Below are positions 11,238-22,989 of a stretch of 64,000 nucleotides of DNA, piece by piece. Source of the stretch: Diphasiastrum complanatum. Its lineage: Eukaryota; Streptophyta; Lycopodiopsida; Lycopodiales; Lycopodiaceae. Numbering within the stretch: position 1 is the first letter of the stretch; every line of letters starts with the position of its first letter. The stretch lies in NCBI GenBank assembly GCA_029204225.1, contig CM055112.1:1559314-1623313 (forward strand). Direction: 5' to 3'. The position numbers and the translations under genes are program-made. Under the pieces are notes generated by a model, which was not told the origin of the DNA, ran no database searches, and was given only the letters and a program-made list of their open reading frames with translations.

Positions 11238-12523
11238 ATAAACTCTGGCTTTGTAGGTTTCTGGAACCATTAAGCTTATTGTAGGAAATAATGTGTAATG
11301 TCTCAATATACAACTGTTAAACTGTCTTTTGGATGATATGCTTCAGAGCTTGAATGGAATACATTTTGATTATTACTCTAGAAAAGCAATGGTTTCTCAA
11401 GGGGTTTTTCCAAGTACTGAGGTGTTGCTCTATATACAAATTATACCTTTCTGTCATAAGTATTATGACGTAAGAATATAATTCACGCTTCTTATTAAAA
11501 AATGCTTAGCATAAATCTACAAGCATGTCCCTCTTTTATAATATTTTCAAGTCCAAAAATAACTTTGTTGAAATAAAAAATGAATTTTCATAGTTGATCT
11601 ATATATAAGTAATATGACTAACTAATGAGAACTCTAAAATCTCAGCTTAATTATAAGCTTTCATATTGCTAGTACATCCATCTAATTCTTATAATAAGTA
11701 AGTACTTGATTACATGTATCTTTTTGGAAATGACAATCTTGTCTTTGATAGAGAAAGACTCCTATTATATTTTGTTATTTGTTAATCTAGTTTTGAAAAT
11801 GCAGCTTCTTGTTAGTTACAATATGATGACATCTAACACAACTATCACGAATACAAAATTTACTTCAAAAAACTAAATTTTGTAAACTTTTTTTTTTAAA
11901 GATGTTAAACAAATCATGTCTTATGTCATTGAAATGAACTAAAAATAATAAAAAATGATGATCCTTTGACTATGAACTTTTGTATCTTAGTTTCAATACA
12001 ATATATGCCTACAATTAGCACCACAAGACAAACCATTAATTAATCTGTATTTTGAAATTCCAACAAATCATGAAACTACTACACAATCTCAATAATTCAA
12101 TTATCAATGTCGCATACGATGCACTCTTTAGAATTTTTATTTCACTTGAATCATGACAAAATTGTGTAGCTAGTTCTCCTAAATAATGATGATGTATAGG
12201 AATATGCTTTGGTCTTAGAATGAAATCTATGATTCAAATGTCAAAGCTTTATAGCTCTCTTTGTCACCAAGTACGCATGTTGGGTGATCTTGAAAATTTT
12301 TCAAAATGAGAATTGTGCATGAAAACAACACTAAAGTGCTCCAAGTTATATATAGAAAGAAATGAAAAAGCTGAAGGTAATTCAAGATTGACTTAACCAA
12401 GTAAGTTAACTACCTTAATTTTTAGGTTATTACTAGCAAAGAAGAGGGGTTTGAGAGAGAGAAAGAGATGTGTGTTTGTATGCGATGGATGCAGGTTTAG
12501 GGTTCTGAGAGCTCAACAAAAAA
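11238..12523. other. AT-rich spacer, no gene
   Basis: High AT content and stop codons in all frames. There is no transposon terminus or RNA gene I can support. Confidence 0.6.
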
Positions 12524-12579
12524 ATTTGTGTGTGCGTGTATATGTATGTGTGTTTGCACATTGTGTGTGCATGTGTACA

Positions 12580-12612
<33 letters not shown>

Positions 12613-12768
12613 TGTGTGTGCATGTGTGATGATGTGTTGTGTGTGTGTATTGTGTGTATGTGTGTGTGTTGTGTGTGTGGGTGCGTGTGTATATGTATGC
12701 GTATGTGTTGTGCGTGCATGTGGTGTGTGTACACGTGTGTATGTGTATGTGTGTGTATGTGTATGTGT

Positions 12769-12805
<37 letters not shown>

Positions 12806-12870
12806 GTGTGTGCAAGTCTGTATACGTGTATGTGTGCGCGAGTGTGTGTATGTGCATGTGTTGTGTGTAT
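12524..12870. repeat. Long compound (TG)n-rich microsatellite
   Basis: About 350 bases of TG/TATG/TGCG repeats, including a run of six tatgtg units near 12,770-12,808. Open frames through it on both strands (Cys/Val or His/Thr-rich) are artefacts. Alternating purine-pyrimidine tracts of this length can adopt Z-DNA. Confidence 0.95.
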
Positions 12871-13025
12871 TTTTTTTTTAACCTAACAAATCTAAACAAA
12901 ACTACACATTATTACCAGAATACCAAACGTACAAATATCAAAGTAAATCAAATTTGTATAAAGTCATCACAGTCAAACATATCATATTGACCAAGCCTAA
13001 CAACCAGCAAAAGCTTACCTGCATC

Positions 13026-13440
13026 CATCCACAAAAACCCCTGTTGGTTACACTCCCACTCAAACTCCTCCCCAACCTTTTCCTCTTCATACCTCTTCCC
13101 ACTCTTCTCGTGATCGCCTTCAAACTCCTCCCCAAATCATTCCCATTGTAGTCAACTCCCCCACTCCTCTGAACACTCCCTTTGCCACCTCTCCATCAGC
13201 TAACGTCTTGCCATCCTATGACATAGATGCGGAGAAGCACATAGTGGAGAATGATCGTGGTGGTCGCGTCATCACTCGCATGAGGCAACTCACGCATGTG
13301 GTCTTCAACAAAGACATTTTCAAGGACTGGCGCAAACAAAGTGATGAGGAAAAAAATTATGTCATTGACCAATTGTATAGAGAATTTTCAATCCCCTCCG
13401 TTGATTTGGAATTTGACCGAATATGAATAGGAAAATGCAT
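13026..13440 (+). pseudogene. Transposase_24 (Ptta/En/Spm-type) fragment
   Basis: A frame continuous over about 400 bases begins with a proline/threonine-rich stretch (TPTQTPPQPF). It continues to DAEKHIVENDRGGRV and then FKDWRKQSDEEKNYVIDQLY plus EFSIPSVD. The W...eeK..v...L...F pattern, after a low-complexity proline-rich N-terminus, resembles the Transposase_24 domain of plant En/Spm-type proteins. A TGA ends it at about 13,426; reading past the stop gives a further plausible match (IGKCIGRLMSHCN), consistent with a nonsense mutation. I am moderately unsure because the domain is short and weakly conserved. Confidence 0.45.
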
Positions 13441-13776
13441 TGGAAGATTGATGAGCCACTGCAATGTAAGAAAAATAGTAATTATTCTTCCATAGAGAAT
13501 ACGATTAAAGTTTGAATAAGTTAAACAATATTAGTGTCTTCAATCGGGTTTATATCTGATCTATGTACTAATAGAACAAGTTTTGCTTTAATTGAATTTG
13601 CATGCGAAAATAATATATGGAATTAAGAGACAACTTAAGAAGACACTTTTAGACAATAAGATACTATTGATCAAAAACAAATTTTTGTAGTTCTGAATCT
13701 GAATCAGTATACATCTCTTGATGTCTTATCTCGTTGTTGTGTCTCTGATTGAATGAGTTGGTTACAATGAGTAGTG

Positions 13777-14407
13777 TGTGAAAGATTCAACTAGTTTCAT
13801 CACATTTTGCAATATTTCCATATTTGGCATATTGAGGCCAAAACTTGTTTTAGACTTAGAGGTTGACTTTTCAAAGTTCATTAGTCTAAATTTCATTTAA
13901 ATAAACACTTTTTGAAAGTGTGGGAAAGATAGAATGCAAGTTTGAGTAGATTCAATTTGACTAAGACCCAAAATTGGTAGGGTTAGCATTTTGGTGGGAA
14001 AGCCAAGTGGCGAAATAGGGTTTGGACCTGCTATAAAAGGACGTAACTTGTGGAGAGAGTCATCTTCTCTCTTCTCTATCTCATTTCATGCTTATACATG
14101 GTTCTCTTGGGTTCTACTATCCATTGGTGCACTATCTTGGTGATTGCTTGCAATTCTATGTGTAGAATGATCTATATTTGCTATTTTTGGATCCACACGT
14201 GTGAAATACAGTAGCTTGCTGGTTTTGTACGGACAAAAATAGTACATAATCATTTCATTCAAGTATGATCAAGTTCTATTAGTGTTTGCATCTCAAATTG
14301 TGTGTAGATGCTGATTTTTCTACATTGGTGAAATTGGTATTGTATTTCTCTTTCTAATCAAAGATCATTCAAGTAGATTGGATCTTAAGGATCTAAAATC
14401 TTTCACA
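13777..14407 (+). repeat. 5' LTR of a decayed copia element
   Basis: About 631 bp. It starts TGTGAAAG and ends ...TTTCACA directly before a primer-binding site. A TATA box (TATAAAAG, 14,032-14,039) is followed by a pyrimidine-rich tract (ctcttctctatctc). A CACACGTGTG palindrome lies at 14,194-14,203. Related copies occur at 19,826-20,365, 25,046-25,324 and 25,662-26,240. Confidence 0.85.
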
Positions 14408-14419
14408 TGGTATCAGAGC
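14408..14419 (+). promoter_or_regulatory. Primer-binding site (initiator tRNA-Met)
   Basis: TGGTATCAGAGC abuts the LTR end, as in the other copia elements of this window. Confidence 0.93.
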
Positions 14420-15023
14420 TTGTGTTTCAGGTTATGAAGGAGGAAATCAGATCTATCAATGATTTGGTGAAGATATCAAGTCTAGAGCATGCTAGAGAGG
14501 ATTCTACACCAAAATCGGATTTTTTGCTTTTGTAGATTGGATCTTTTGTAGATCAAAACACTAAATAGGTCAATATACTTGCTCAATTCCGATTTTTGAA
14601 TTCACATGCTGGATTTGGCCGATTTTTGGATCATTGGTTCAGCCTAAGTGGTGGCTTATAGATTGCATATCAAATTTTCAGCATTTGCATGTAGATTTGG
14701 AATAGTCAATTTTTTGTGATTTTGTCAAAACCCTAATTTTGATTGGATCTCTAGATAGTGAGGTTGCTGGACTTCATTTGAGTGTGTTTCAATCTTAGGA
14801 AGTGGCAAAAGTCATTAGATTGAGGATAGATCATAGGTTGATCAAGATTCCATGATTCTATGTGTTGATTTGCTTGGATAAGTGCTAGAAGAGAATTTGT
14901 GAGGTAGTTTCTTGGTGATTTCTTTTGAAAGCATTTGTTGTTGTTCAAAGGAGTGCTTTGTGCATTGAAACAGACTGAAAGAGAATATCAGGTCATGGCT
15001 ACATGGCAACCTCAATTGGAGTC

Positions 15024-17460
15024 ATGTTGGAAGCCAGTGATAGGCTTACCTCAAGTAACTATTCATTATGGAAAGTGAGGATGGAGTGACTTCTTGAGAT
15101 GAATGATGTTTTGGATATTGCTGTAGGTTTGGAGGAGAGACCAGCAACACAACAAGATCAATTGAGGTATGACAAGAGGGCCAAGAAGGCTCTACACATG
15201 ATAAAGATGAATGTTACTAATGAGCTTCTCAAGGAAGTTGGTAAGTGCACATCATCTTTGGAAGCTTGGAATTCATTGAAGAAGCCTTATGAATCCAAGT
15301 CTACTTCTAGAGTGTTGACTCTAAGAAGGCAAATCTTTTCTTTTTTGCAAAAGAATGAAGAAAGTCCAAGTACTTTTGTTTTGAGAATGAAAGCATTAAA
15401 TGATGAGTTAGCTTGCATAGATGAAAGCATTAAGGAAGGAGAGCTTATTCAAGTGATTCTTAATGGCTTGTTGGATGCTCATGCTAACATTGTTCAAAGT
15501 ATTGCTATTCAAAAGACTTTGCTAAGTTTGATGGATCTTCAAGAGATCTTGATCAATGAGGAATATAGGCTTCAAGCAAGAGGTGGATCTACATCGACAC
15601 TTCAAGAGGATGCCATGTTCACAAAGAGCAATTCAAGGGCAAAACCAAAAGCAAGTGGTCTAAAGGGGAAGATCAAGTGGATGCTTCTTCAAGTGGCAAA
15701 AAGAAGGATAGATCAAAGCTCAAGTGCTTCTATTGTGGCATCAAAGGACAAGAAGAAGAGAGATCAAGGAGACAAGCAAGGTAATCTTACTCTTGATGAG
15801 GATGGTTTGGATGTGCAAGATGCAAATGATGATGCTTTTGTGATTTCTTCATGTATGCTTGCTAATGATGGAGATCTAGATCCTTGGTGGATTGATAGTG
15901 GAGCAAGTTCACACATGACCTTTCACAAAGAGTACTTCACTTCTTTGTTGGCATATGGAGATGACAAGAGGGTGATCTACACGGCCAATGATGGTGAGTG
16001 TGCAATCAAAAGGATTGGCACAATTCCTATGTCTCTCTCTAGAAATAGGAATGTTCATTTGGAGGATGTCTTGTTTATTCCATCTATTACCAAGAATTTG
16101 CTTAGTGTGAGTCAAATGCTAAGTAAGGTCTTCAAGGTGGAGTTTGATGGAGATGCTTGTTTGATCAAAAGGAAGGATGTCTTGATTGGAAAAGGTAAAA
16201 GGCAAGGGAAGTTGTTCAAACTTGATGCTTGTGTTATTGCTAACCAAGTTGGATGTGTTGCAAGGGAGCAAATTTCTATTCAAGAGGTTTGGCACAAAAG
16301 GATGGGACACCTCAACTTCAAGTCATTGGAGGTAATGGCAAGGAAGAAGGTTGTGATTGGTCTTCCAAGTTCCTTAAGTAATGACAAGCATGTTTGTGAG
16401 TCTTGTGCTTTGTCTAAGTCACATAGACTACCTTATACTAGATCTATTTCTAGATCTACAAAGCCTTTTCAACTTGTACATTCGGATATTCATGGATTTA
16501 CTACAATTAGCAATAGTGGAGCTAAGATGTATGTAACATTCATTGATGATTTTAGTATATTTTGTTGGATCTATCTACTAAAGAGCAAGGATGAAGTGTA
16601 TGATGTCTTTGTCAAGTTCAAGAATGCAAGGGAGAACCAATTCTCCACAAAGATCAAGTGCTTGAGAGGTGACAATGGTGGTGAGTACATATCTAACAAG
16701 TTCAAGGCCTTTTGTGATGAGCATGGGATCAAGAGGGAGTATGCAACATCAAGGACCCCACAACAAAATGGAGTGGCTGAAAGGAAGAATAGAACTTTAT
16801 GTGAAAGTGCTAAAGCTATGAGGTTAAGTGCTAATCTTGACAAACCATTTTGGGATCAAGCTTTGTTGTGTGCCAATTTCTTGTGCAATAGGTGGTCGAG
16901 TGCTATTTTGGATGGAAGGACACCTTCTGAGATGCTATTCAAGAGGAGGCCGAGTGTCAACTTTCTAAGAACCTTTGGATGCACATGATATGTCAACATT
17001 ACTCTTGATGATAGGACCAAGGAGGATCCATCTTCAAGAAGAGGTATTTTTGTTGGATATAGTGAGGTGAATAAAGCGTACAAGGTTTACATTCCTTCTA
17101 CTAACAAAGTGATTGTTGGTAGAGATGTCATTTTTCATGAGGGAAACATTCCAAAGGTGTCTTCAAGCATGATTGATGGTAAAGTAGATGGTTCTAACAT
17201 TCTTGATGTTGATGAGAAGGATCCTACTTTGGATGGTGGTGATGATGGACCTTCATCAAGTCAAAAGCCAAGGAGAACATCAAGAGAAAGACAAGTACCT
17301 TCAAGTCTCACATATGATCAAAAGGGTAAGCAAGTAGTTTCTGGAAATTATGTTGCTTTCCTAACCTCTTTGGATGAGCCTACAAGTGTAGATCAAGCAA
17401 GGAAAGAAGAGGAGTGGATCCAACCAATGGATCTTGAGTATCGATCTCTTATGAAGAATG
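15024..17460 (+). pseudogene. Copia gag-protease-integrase pseudogene, truncated before RT
   Basis: The frame opens at 15,024 (MLEASDRLTSSNYSLWKVRM), but a TGA interrupts it at 15,087-15,089, and a second TGA replaces a Cys codon at 16,986-16,988. Between them lies a UBN2 gag and a protease motif (DSGASSHM). The integrase has the HHCC finger (VWHKRMGHLN...CESC) and DDE residues (VHSDI, RGDNGGEY, NGVAERKNRT). The zinc knuckle near 15,690-15,770 is destroyed by compensating frameshifts and a small deletion. Past 16,989 the frame keeps the integrase tail (VNITLDDRTKEDPSS; VGRDVIFHEG). Homology to the intact relative at 40,790-44,743 stops near 17,457, just where reverse transcriptase should begin. 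Transcription would start in the LTR at 13,777-14,407. Confidence 0.88.
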
Positions 17461-17912
17461 GAACATCTTTTGGAGGATCTTCTTGTGTACATGGAACTAT
17501 GCAAGTGGATGGATGTTATCTTGCTGTATCTTCCTCTTTGCTTACTCCTTGCAAAATCAAATGTGGTGAGTTCAAGGAAAAAAGGGAAAGTGGAGGATGG
17601 AGGTTTTCTGAGTATTGGATGCAAGATAATATCTCTCTCTCTATCTCTTTTCCTCACTCTCTCGTTCTCTTACATTATAGTATCAATTTCAATGTGATTG
17701 CAGTTTGGTTTTTTTGACTTCATATTTTCTATGTAGGTTTATATTGAAACAAAGGAGTCGGCGGATCCACACAATTTTTTTAAGATAACAGGCAAGTCGG
17801 AAAGGCCATCGAAATAGACGAATATATAGGATTTGTTATTCCGATGGCTTATTTTCTATGAGGATACCGTAGATCTAGAGTCTTTTGCTGTAGATCCAGA
17901 CCTACAAAGGGT

Positions 17913-17975
17913 CGGAATGCCTATTGGAATATCACGATCTGTGGGATTTGTTAAATCAGCGGCTATTCCGATGCC
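17913..17975. repeat. Palindromic module 1
   Basis: An imperfect palindrome opened by gggtcggaatgcctattggaat and closed by the near-complement tattccgatgcc. Related modules lie near 18,900-18,975, 19,300-19,405 and 19,665-19,745. The best conserved parts are ggtCGGAATgc and TTGGAATA with their complements. Confidence 0.5.
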
Positions 17976-18343
17976 AAATCCTCTATTCATCAACTGAATA
18001 TCCAATTTTGGGTGCACATACAGGATTCCATATGATCTTTATTGTTCTTTGTGTAAAATTAGATTGTTAGGTTTATTTTTTTGTGGTAACAAACTTAACA
18101 AACTACAATACTGGTTTTTGTTTTGCATTAGAAAAAATTTGAGCACAAAAGAGGCCTTTCAAAAAAATATTTTTTATTTTTTCTCTCAAAAGTTTCTTCC
18201 ACATGGACCAATCAAAACACTCAAATTTGAAATCTAGGTAACGTAGCTCCTTTAAATTCATATTTTTTTCTTTTTCAAAGAACTGTATCTTTGAGTCAGG
18301 GACAACCTATAAATAAGCCATTTTATTTGTAGTAATGCAATTC

Positions 18344-18660
18344 AGCAAAAAAACGGTATAACTTTTAAACAGCAGCTCAGATTGAGACGATTACAGTGCC
18401 ATCAAAAAGCCCTCATCGAGAACTTTTCAATGACACCCAACATGACCCAGTTTCAAACTACAAAGAAAAAGTTATGGCCAGTCAAAGGTTTGATCGATCA
18501 CCACGCAGCTGACCAAGTGTTGACCAACCATAACTTCTTCACCGTAGCTCAAAATTGGGTCATGTTGGGTGTCATTGAAAAGCTCTTGTTGAGGGCTTTC
18601 AAATGGCACCGTAATCGTCTAATCTGAGGTGTCGTTCAAAAGTTATGATTTTTTTCAGCC
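18344..18660. repeat. Long foldback (inverted repeat), ~130-bp arms
   Basis: The left arm (about 18,357-18,485) and right arm (about 18,521-18,650) are reverse complements with mismatches. The core tttcaatgacacccaacatg is perfectly mirrored by catgttgggtgtcattgaaa. Other paired blocks are acgattac/gtaatcgt and aagccctc/gagggctt. The loop is about 35 bases. Weaker pairing continues outward into A-rich and T-rich flanks. It has no coding content. Confidence 0.85.
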
Positions 18661-19299
18661 ACAGACTACACTATGCACATATTAGCTAACCATCAAAGTA
18701 TGTGTGGGAAGGACTACGGGTAGAAAAGGATTTTATTTTAGTATTTTACATTGCCAAAATATTGTCATCCTACGTGACCATCCTTATAGGGCCTTTCCAA
18801 GGCCAAATTTTCTCTAATGCATTTTTCATTGTTGATTTCTAGGCCGATCACCATCAGAACAGTTGAGGCGCACATTTTGTAGCAGATCCTAGGTACTAAC
18901 AGGGTCCGAATACACGATGTTGTTTTGAATAGTGTACCCGTGTCTATTCCAACGGCTATTCTGACCTCTCCTTACATTTTTTTTGAGCTTTCAAATGACA
19001 AATCTGTGAATTTTATGATACATTTGAAAATCTTATGTTTTGGTTTTTAGTAGAATTTTCAATTATGATGAGTAGTTCTATGATTTCCCCATAAGGCAAT
19101 AGTTGTATGAGTTTTTGTAATGAAATTATTTTGTAGGTTTTTATGCTGATTTTTAGGCTCAAACATCATCCAAGCAGCTGACCAACACAATTAATAACAA
19201 GTCTAGGTACTTGTATAATTTTGTAACAGTCTGTCTCCTATTTTTTGTTGAAGATCCACATTCTGTAGTGTAAGACTACATTCAATTTTATTTACATCA

Positions 19300-19760
19300 A
19301 CTGGGGTGGGAATACGTGGAGGTTGGAACAGACCTCAAAATATGTGGATCAATTTAAGGCAACATACCATACTTATTCCAAGGTGCATTCCGACCTCTGC
19401 TCATAATTTTTTACATTTCAGAAACAGATTTCCGATACACATTAGCAAGTTGTGCCTAAACAATGCTAGATTGTTACCACCTCATAAATGCTAGATTGTA
19501 TACCTTTGCTCATAAATTTTTACATAAATGTTTGTCTCCTATTTTTATTGTAGATGCACGTTTTGTAGTGTGGGACTACATTCAGTTTTATTTTACATTA
19601 GGATTTATGATAATATATCTCACATTTTAAAAACAAATCTATACTTTTATCGATGAGTCTGTTGATAATGGGTAAGATTTAGTGGAGGTCAATATAGACC
19701 TCAAAATATGTGGATTTGTTTAAGGCAGTATACCATCTCTTATTCTGCTAACTCTACCCA
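19300..19760. repeat. Palindromic modules 3 and 4 (diverged direct repeat)
   Basis: Two copies of a ~110-bp unit share agacctcaaaatatgtggat and the sequence ttaaggca.cataccat. Each is preceded by tgtagtgt..gactacatt (about 19,265 and 19,575). The first copy is bounded by ggaatacgtggaggttgga and ttccaaggtgcattccgacc, making it an imperfect palindrome. Confidence 0.55.
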
Positions 19761-19825
19761 AAATTCACCTAAGAACACTCTAAAAAAGCAAAAACAACTA
19801 AGAAAGCAACTAAAAAAACAAAGTT

Positions 19826-20365
19826 ATATTAGTTTAAAATGCATTTGAATAAACACTTTTGGAATGTGTGGGGAATGTAGAAGTCGTGTTTGAGTGGATT
19901 CAGATTTGAATGTAGGGTACATTCAATCTAGTTCGAAAAATAGTAGGATTTACATTTTGGAGGGAAACCACGTGGCAATTTAGGTCTAGGACCTGTTATA
20001 AAAGGATATAACTCATGGTAAGAGAAATAATTCTCTCTCTCTTATCTCATTCATGCTTATACATAGTTCTCTTGGGTTCTATTATCCATTGGTGCACTAT
20101 ATTTGTGACATCTTGCAATTCTATGTGTAAACTGATCAATAATTGTTATTTTTAGATCCACACGTGTGAAATAAAGTAGCTTAATATTATTGTATAGACA
20201 AAAACAATACTTTGTGTTCTGGTTCATGTTTGATCAAGATCTAGTAGAGTTTGCATCTCATTTTTTGTGTAGATGCTAATTTTTTCACATTGGCAAGATT
20301 GGTGGAGTTAATTGTTTTCTAACTAAAGATCAAAGGGATATTTTTGGATCTTACTATAGGGCTAA
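19826..20365 (+). repeat. Copia LTR, 5'-truncated, possible 3' LTR of the decayed element
   Basis: Matches 13,880-14,400 throughout, including TATAAAAGG (19,997-20,005), the pyrimidine tract, gttctcttgggttctat, CACACGTGTG (20,159-20,168) and the 3' part. The first ~100 bp and the polypurine tract are missing. It differs from the 5' LTR at many positions, so either the element is old or this is a related but separate LTR. Confidence 0.7.
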
Positions 20366-21235
20366 GGGTCAATATGACCATTTGTGACATGTACTGGGCC
20401 AAGAGCCAATGTAATTATTAAATGTTGAAAGTGTAATTGTGTTTAGGAGTTGTAGATTGTAAGTTGATTATTACGAAGTGGATAGGCACAATTAGTTAGA
20501 TGTGTAAGAAGGAAGTGTCGCTGTAAGTAGAATGTTATGTTAAGTCATACTCAAGGCGAAGTTGAATGGTCAGCAATCAATTGTAGGAGTAATGTTTGTG
20601 GTCTTCGACAGGAAGCTGAACAGACCGTAAGTGACTATAGTATCCTCAATTACGGTGCTAAACAAGAAGATGGAACGGCAATTTATGGTCATTACAATGA
20701 AGGGCGATAGGAAATTGTGGTGTTTTCACAGGAAGATAAATAGGGAATCTGAAGCCAAAAGGGGGGCTTTTGAATATTGGACTATTCAGGCAGTAGCGTA
20801 TTCAGGAGACTAAGGGTGAGAGCCGACTACTGGTTATATTTAGTTCAGTCTTTGTGTGAGTTGCAAGCAGCAAGAGAGTGTTACTTTGCTTAAGACCTTT
20901 TGAGCAACTAGCATGTAGGCATTGAATATTGTGTATCAGCTGTTACTTCTGAAATTGACTATTACACTTTTATATGTCGGGTGTTGTGAGCATGGTTGTT
21001 AGATATTTTCATAGAATCTAATTAATTATCGTATGAACAGTAGTTTGCAATGGTTTACCTCTGTTTAATTGGTATAATGCTATTGGATAGATATTGTTGT
21101 TGTTATTGTTATTGGATTCTAGTTAAGTTTGAGGGTTCCATTGTCGAAATTAAGAATTGGGAGTTAAGGGATTAAAACACACCCCTAACACCTTTTTGGT
21201 TCCATTGTCGGGACCATTTCTTTTTGGTAGCATAT
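20366..21235 (+). repeat. Probable gypsy LTR and leader remnant
   Basis: This lies just upstream of a gypsy gag pseudogene. It shares ttgcttaagaccttttgagca (about 20,890) with another LTR-like piece near 39,290. The sequence ttttggttccattgtcgggac (about 21,187) resembles the leader/primer region of Tat/Athila-type gypsy elements, which usually reads ttggcgccgttgccgggg. I could not fix the boundaries. Confidence 0.45.
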
Positions 21236-21389
21236 TTTGGAGTGGGATGAATTTGAATTGTGGGTAGAGTTAGCAGAGGAGGAAGTGGAGTTGCCTCTAA
21301 TGTCTAGAGGTGCTGGCTATTCGGATTTGGAAAAATCTATGATTCTATATGGAATGGAGGCTATTTCAATAGGCCACCGTACTCAGGTG

Positions 21390-22210
21390 GCTATATTCTA
21401 GTGTTTTAAAGGTAAGAAGCACGATGATCCCGACATGCACATTCACCTGTTTTTGGCAGTTTGTTAGGCGAATCCTGAAGTGGAGGACATTCAAAAATTG
21501 GAATTATTTCCCACATTGAAAGGAAATGCCTTACAGTGGTCTCACAGAATGGATTGCAAGAGTCTCGGAGCTGGGATGAATTGGAAAGGGCATTCCTTGA
21601 AAGGTATCGGAAGGAACATGAGGATGAAGAAATACTAGACAAATTGCAGGCAACCAAGCAGAAATGAAAGAAAGACGTATTATCTTATGTTCAACATTTC
21701 CAGGTTCTGAAAAATAGATTATAGGAATTACTCGCAAATGCAAAACACAGTAAGTATTTCCATCATGGATTACATAAGGTTCTTCGACGGGGAACTACTT
21801 CATTACAGGGTCAGGGCCTGGAACATATTGTGGATGCTGCAAGACAACTGGAGAAAGAAGACACTCATAAGAAGTACCGGCAATAGCGTCAACATCATCG
21901 GCAAGATGACTAGTCTGATTTTGACTCAAATACAGGTACAGAATCAGATGATTCCTCGAGTTCGGATGAGAGTTTCTCTTCTTTGCGTGATGGAAAATGG
22001 TCAAAGAAGAATAAGCAAAAGGTGAAAGCTAGTGAGCCATTACCAACAGTGACGAAAGAGTCTGTTACTATGGAGTTTCGCGAAGGGAATGTCTGGTTTT
22101 GCCAACATTGCAATCAAGAAGACATTATATTAATGAATTTCCTAATAGTACTCGGTATTGTGTGATTTGTAATGCATATAACCACTGGACAAATGACTGT
22201 AAAAGACTAC
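21390..22210 (+). pseudogene. Ty3-gypsy gag pseudogene
   Basis: The gag matrix/capsid signature is readable across frames. LELFPTLKGNALQWSH is followed by SWDELERAFLERYRKEHEDE and then VLSYVQHFQVLKNR. This is the Retrotrans_gag domain pattern (pL.l.g.A..W...l..sWdel...F...Y). A CCHC zinc knuckle, CVICNAYNHWTNDC, lies at 22,159-22,200. Several stops (TAG, TGA) and frameshifts break it. No protease or pol follows. It presumably belongs with the LTR-like DNA at 20,366-21,235. Confidence 0.75.
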
Positions 22211-22819
22211 AACCGGTAAGATCCGTTGGCGCATTTGCAGTCCAAGCACACCAACTTCAACAACTGCAAATGCAACAGCCTCAACATTAGCAACCACCGC
22301 TACAAGAGATGCCGCCACAAATACAGACATATCAAGGCTCTTATCAGCAAGGGAATCCGATACAATCACAGCCATTTCAACAACAAGTGTGTTATTGTTG
22401 CGCTAGCATCTCAAAGGGCACTGGGACTTGAGCGGTTTTCCCAACATGCTCTTAAATCTAACATTCATCCATCGTGCACTTACATAAAAGCCAACTTAGA
22501 AACGTAACAAGCTTAACCATTCAGACTTGAGAAAATTGGAATTCCAACCAACCTGAAAGTCGACTCAGAATCTATCCCCAAAAGGTAACCAAAGGCAAAG
22601 ACAAGCCACACATGAAACCCAAGGCAGAGTGGTCGCCAAACTGACCAAATGGCATAGCAACGAGCCACACGTCGGCGATGTGGACCCTTAGGTGTCGATG
22701 ATGCAAAAATGTTGTAGTAAGGGTCCTTCCACTTGGACCAGTCCCGGAGGCAAAACTGAAATGGAAATCATCCCCAAGGATCAATTTTATCAAATTTGGA
22801 AGAGGTTACATTCATTCAT

Positions 22820-22925
22820 AGACTGACTGGTCTCGGGGCCACCAACACGTGCTGGGCATAGTGCTTGGCTTGTGCTTGTAGAGGGAGCTAAGACTTGGCA
22901 ACTAGATTCCTGGCACTAGCTGATG
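22820..22925 (-). repeat. Gypsy LTR fragment
   Basis: The phrase ggtctcggggccaccaacac and the following ~85 bases match 33,825-33,920, the end region of the gypsy LTR there. Only this end piece remains. Confidence 0.75.
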
Positions 22926-22989
22926 TCAAATTTTAGAGTTTAAGGACTGAATTTGATCTACAAATGATTGGTGGCTTGGGATCTTGATC

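Larger units (their letters stand above)
17461..19825 (+). other. Non-coding insert replacing RT/RNase H
   Basis: About 2.3 kb without a credible frame sits where the decayed copia element should have reverse transcriptase and RNase H. It carries a pyrimidine tract (about 17,624-17,660), four related palindromic modules and a long foldback, annotated separately. I cannot decide whether it arose by insertion into the element or was copied along with it. Confidence 0.55.

Noticed and set aside
12451-12990. 179-codon Cys/Val-rich frame and a His/Thr-rich frame opposite
   Set aside because: Both are products of the TG microsatellite; no conserved domain outside it.
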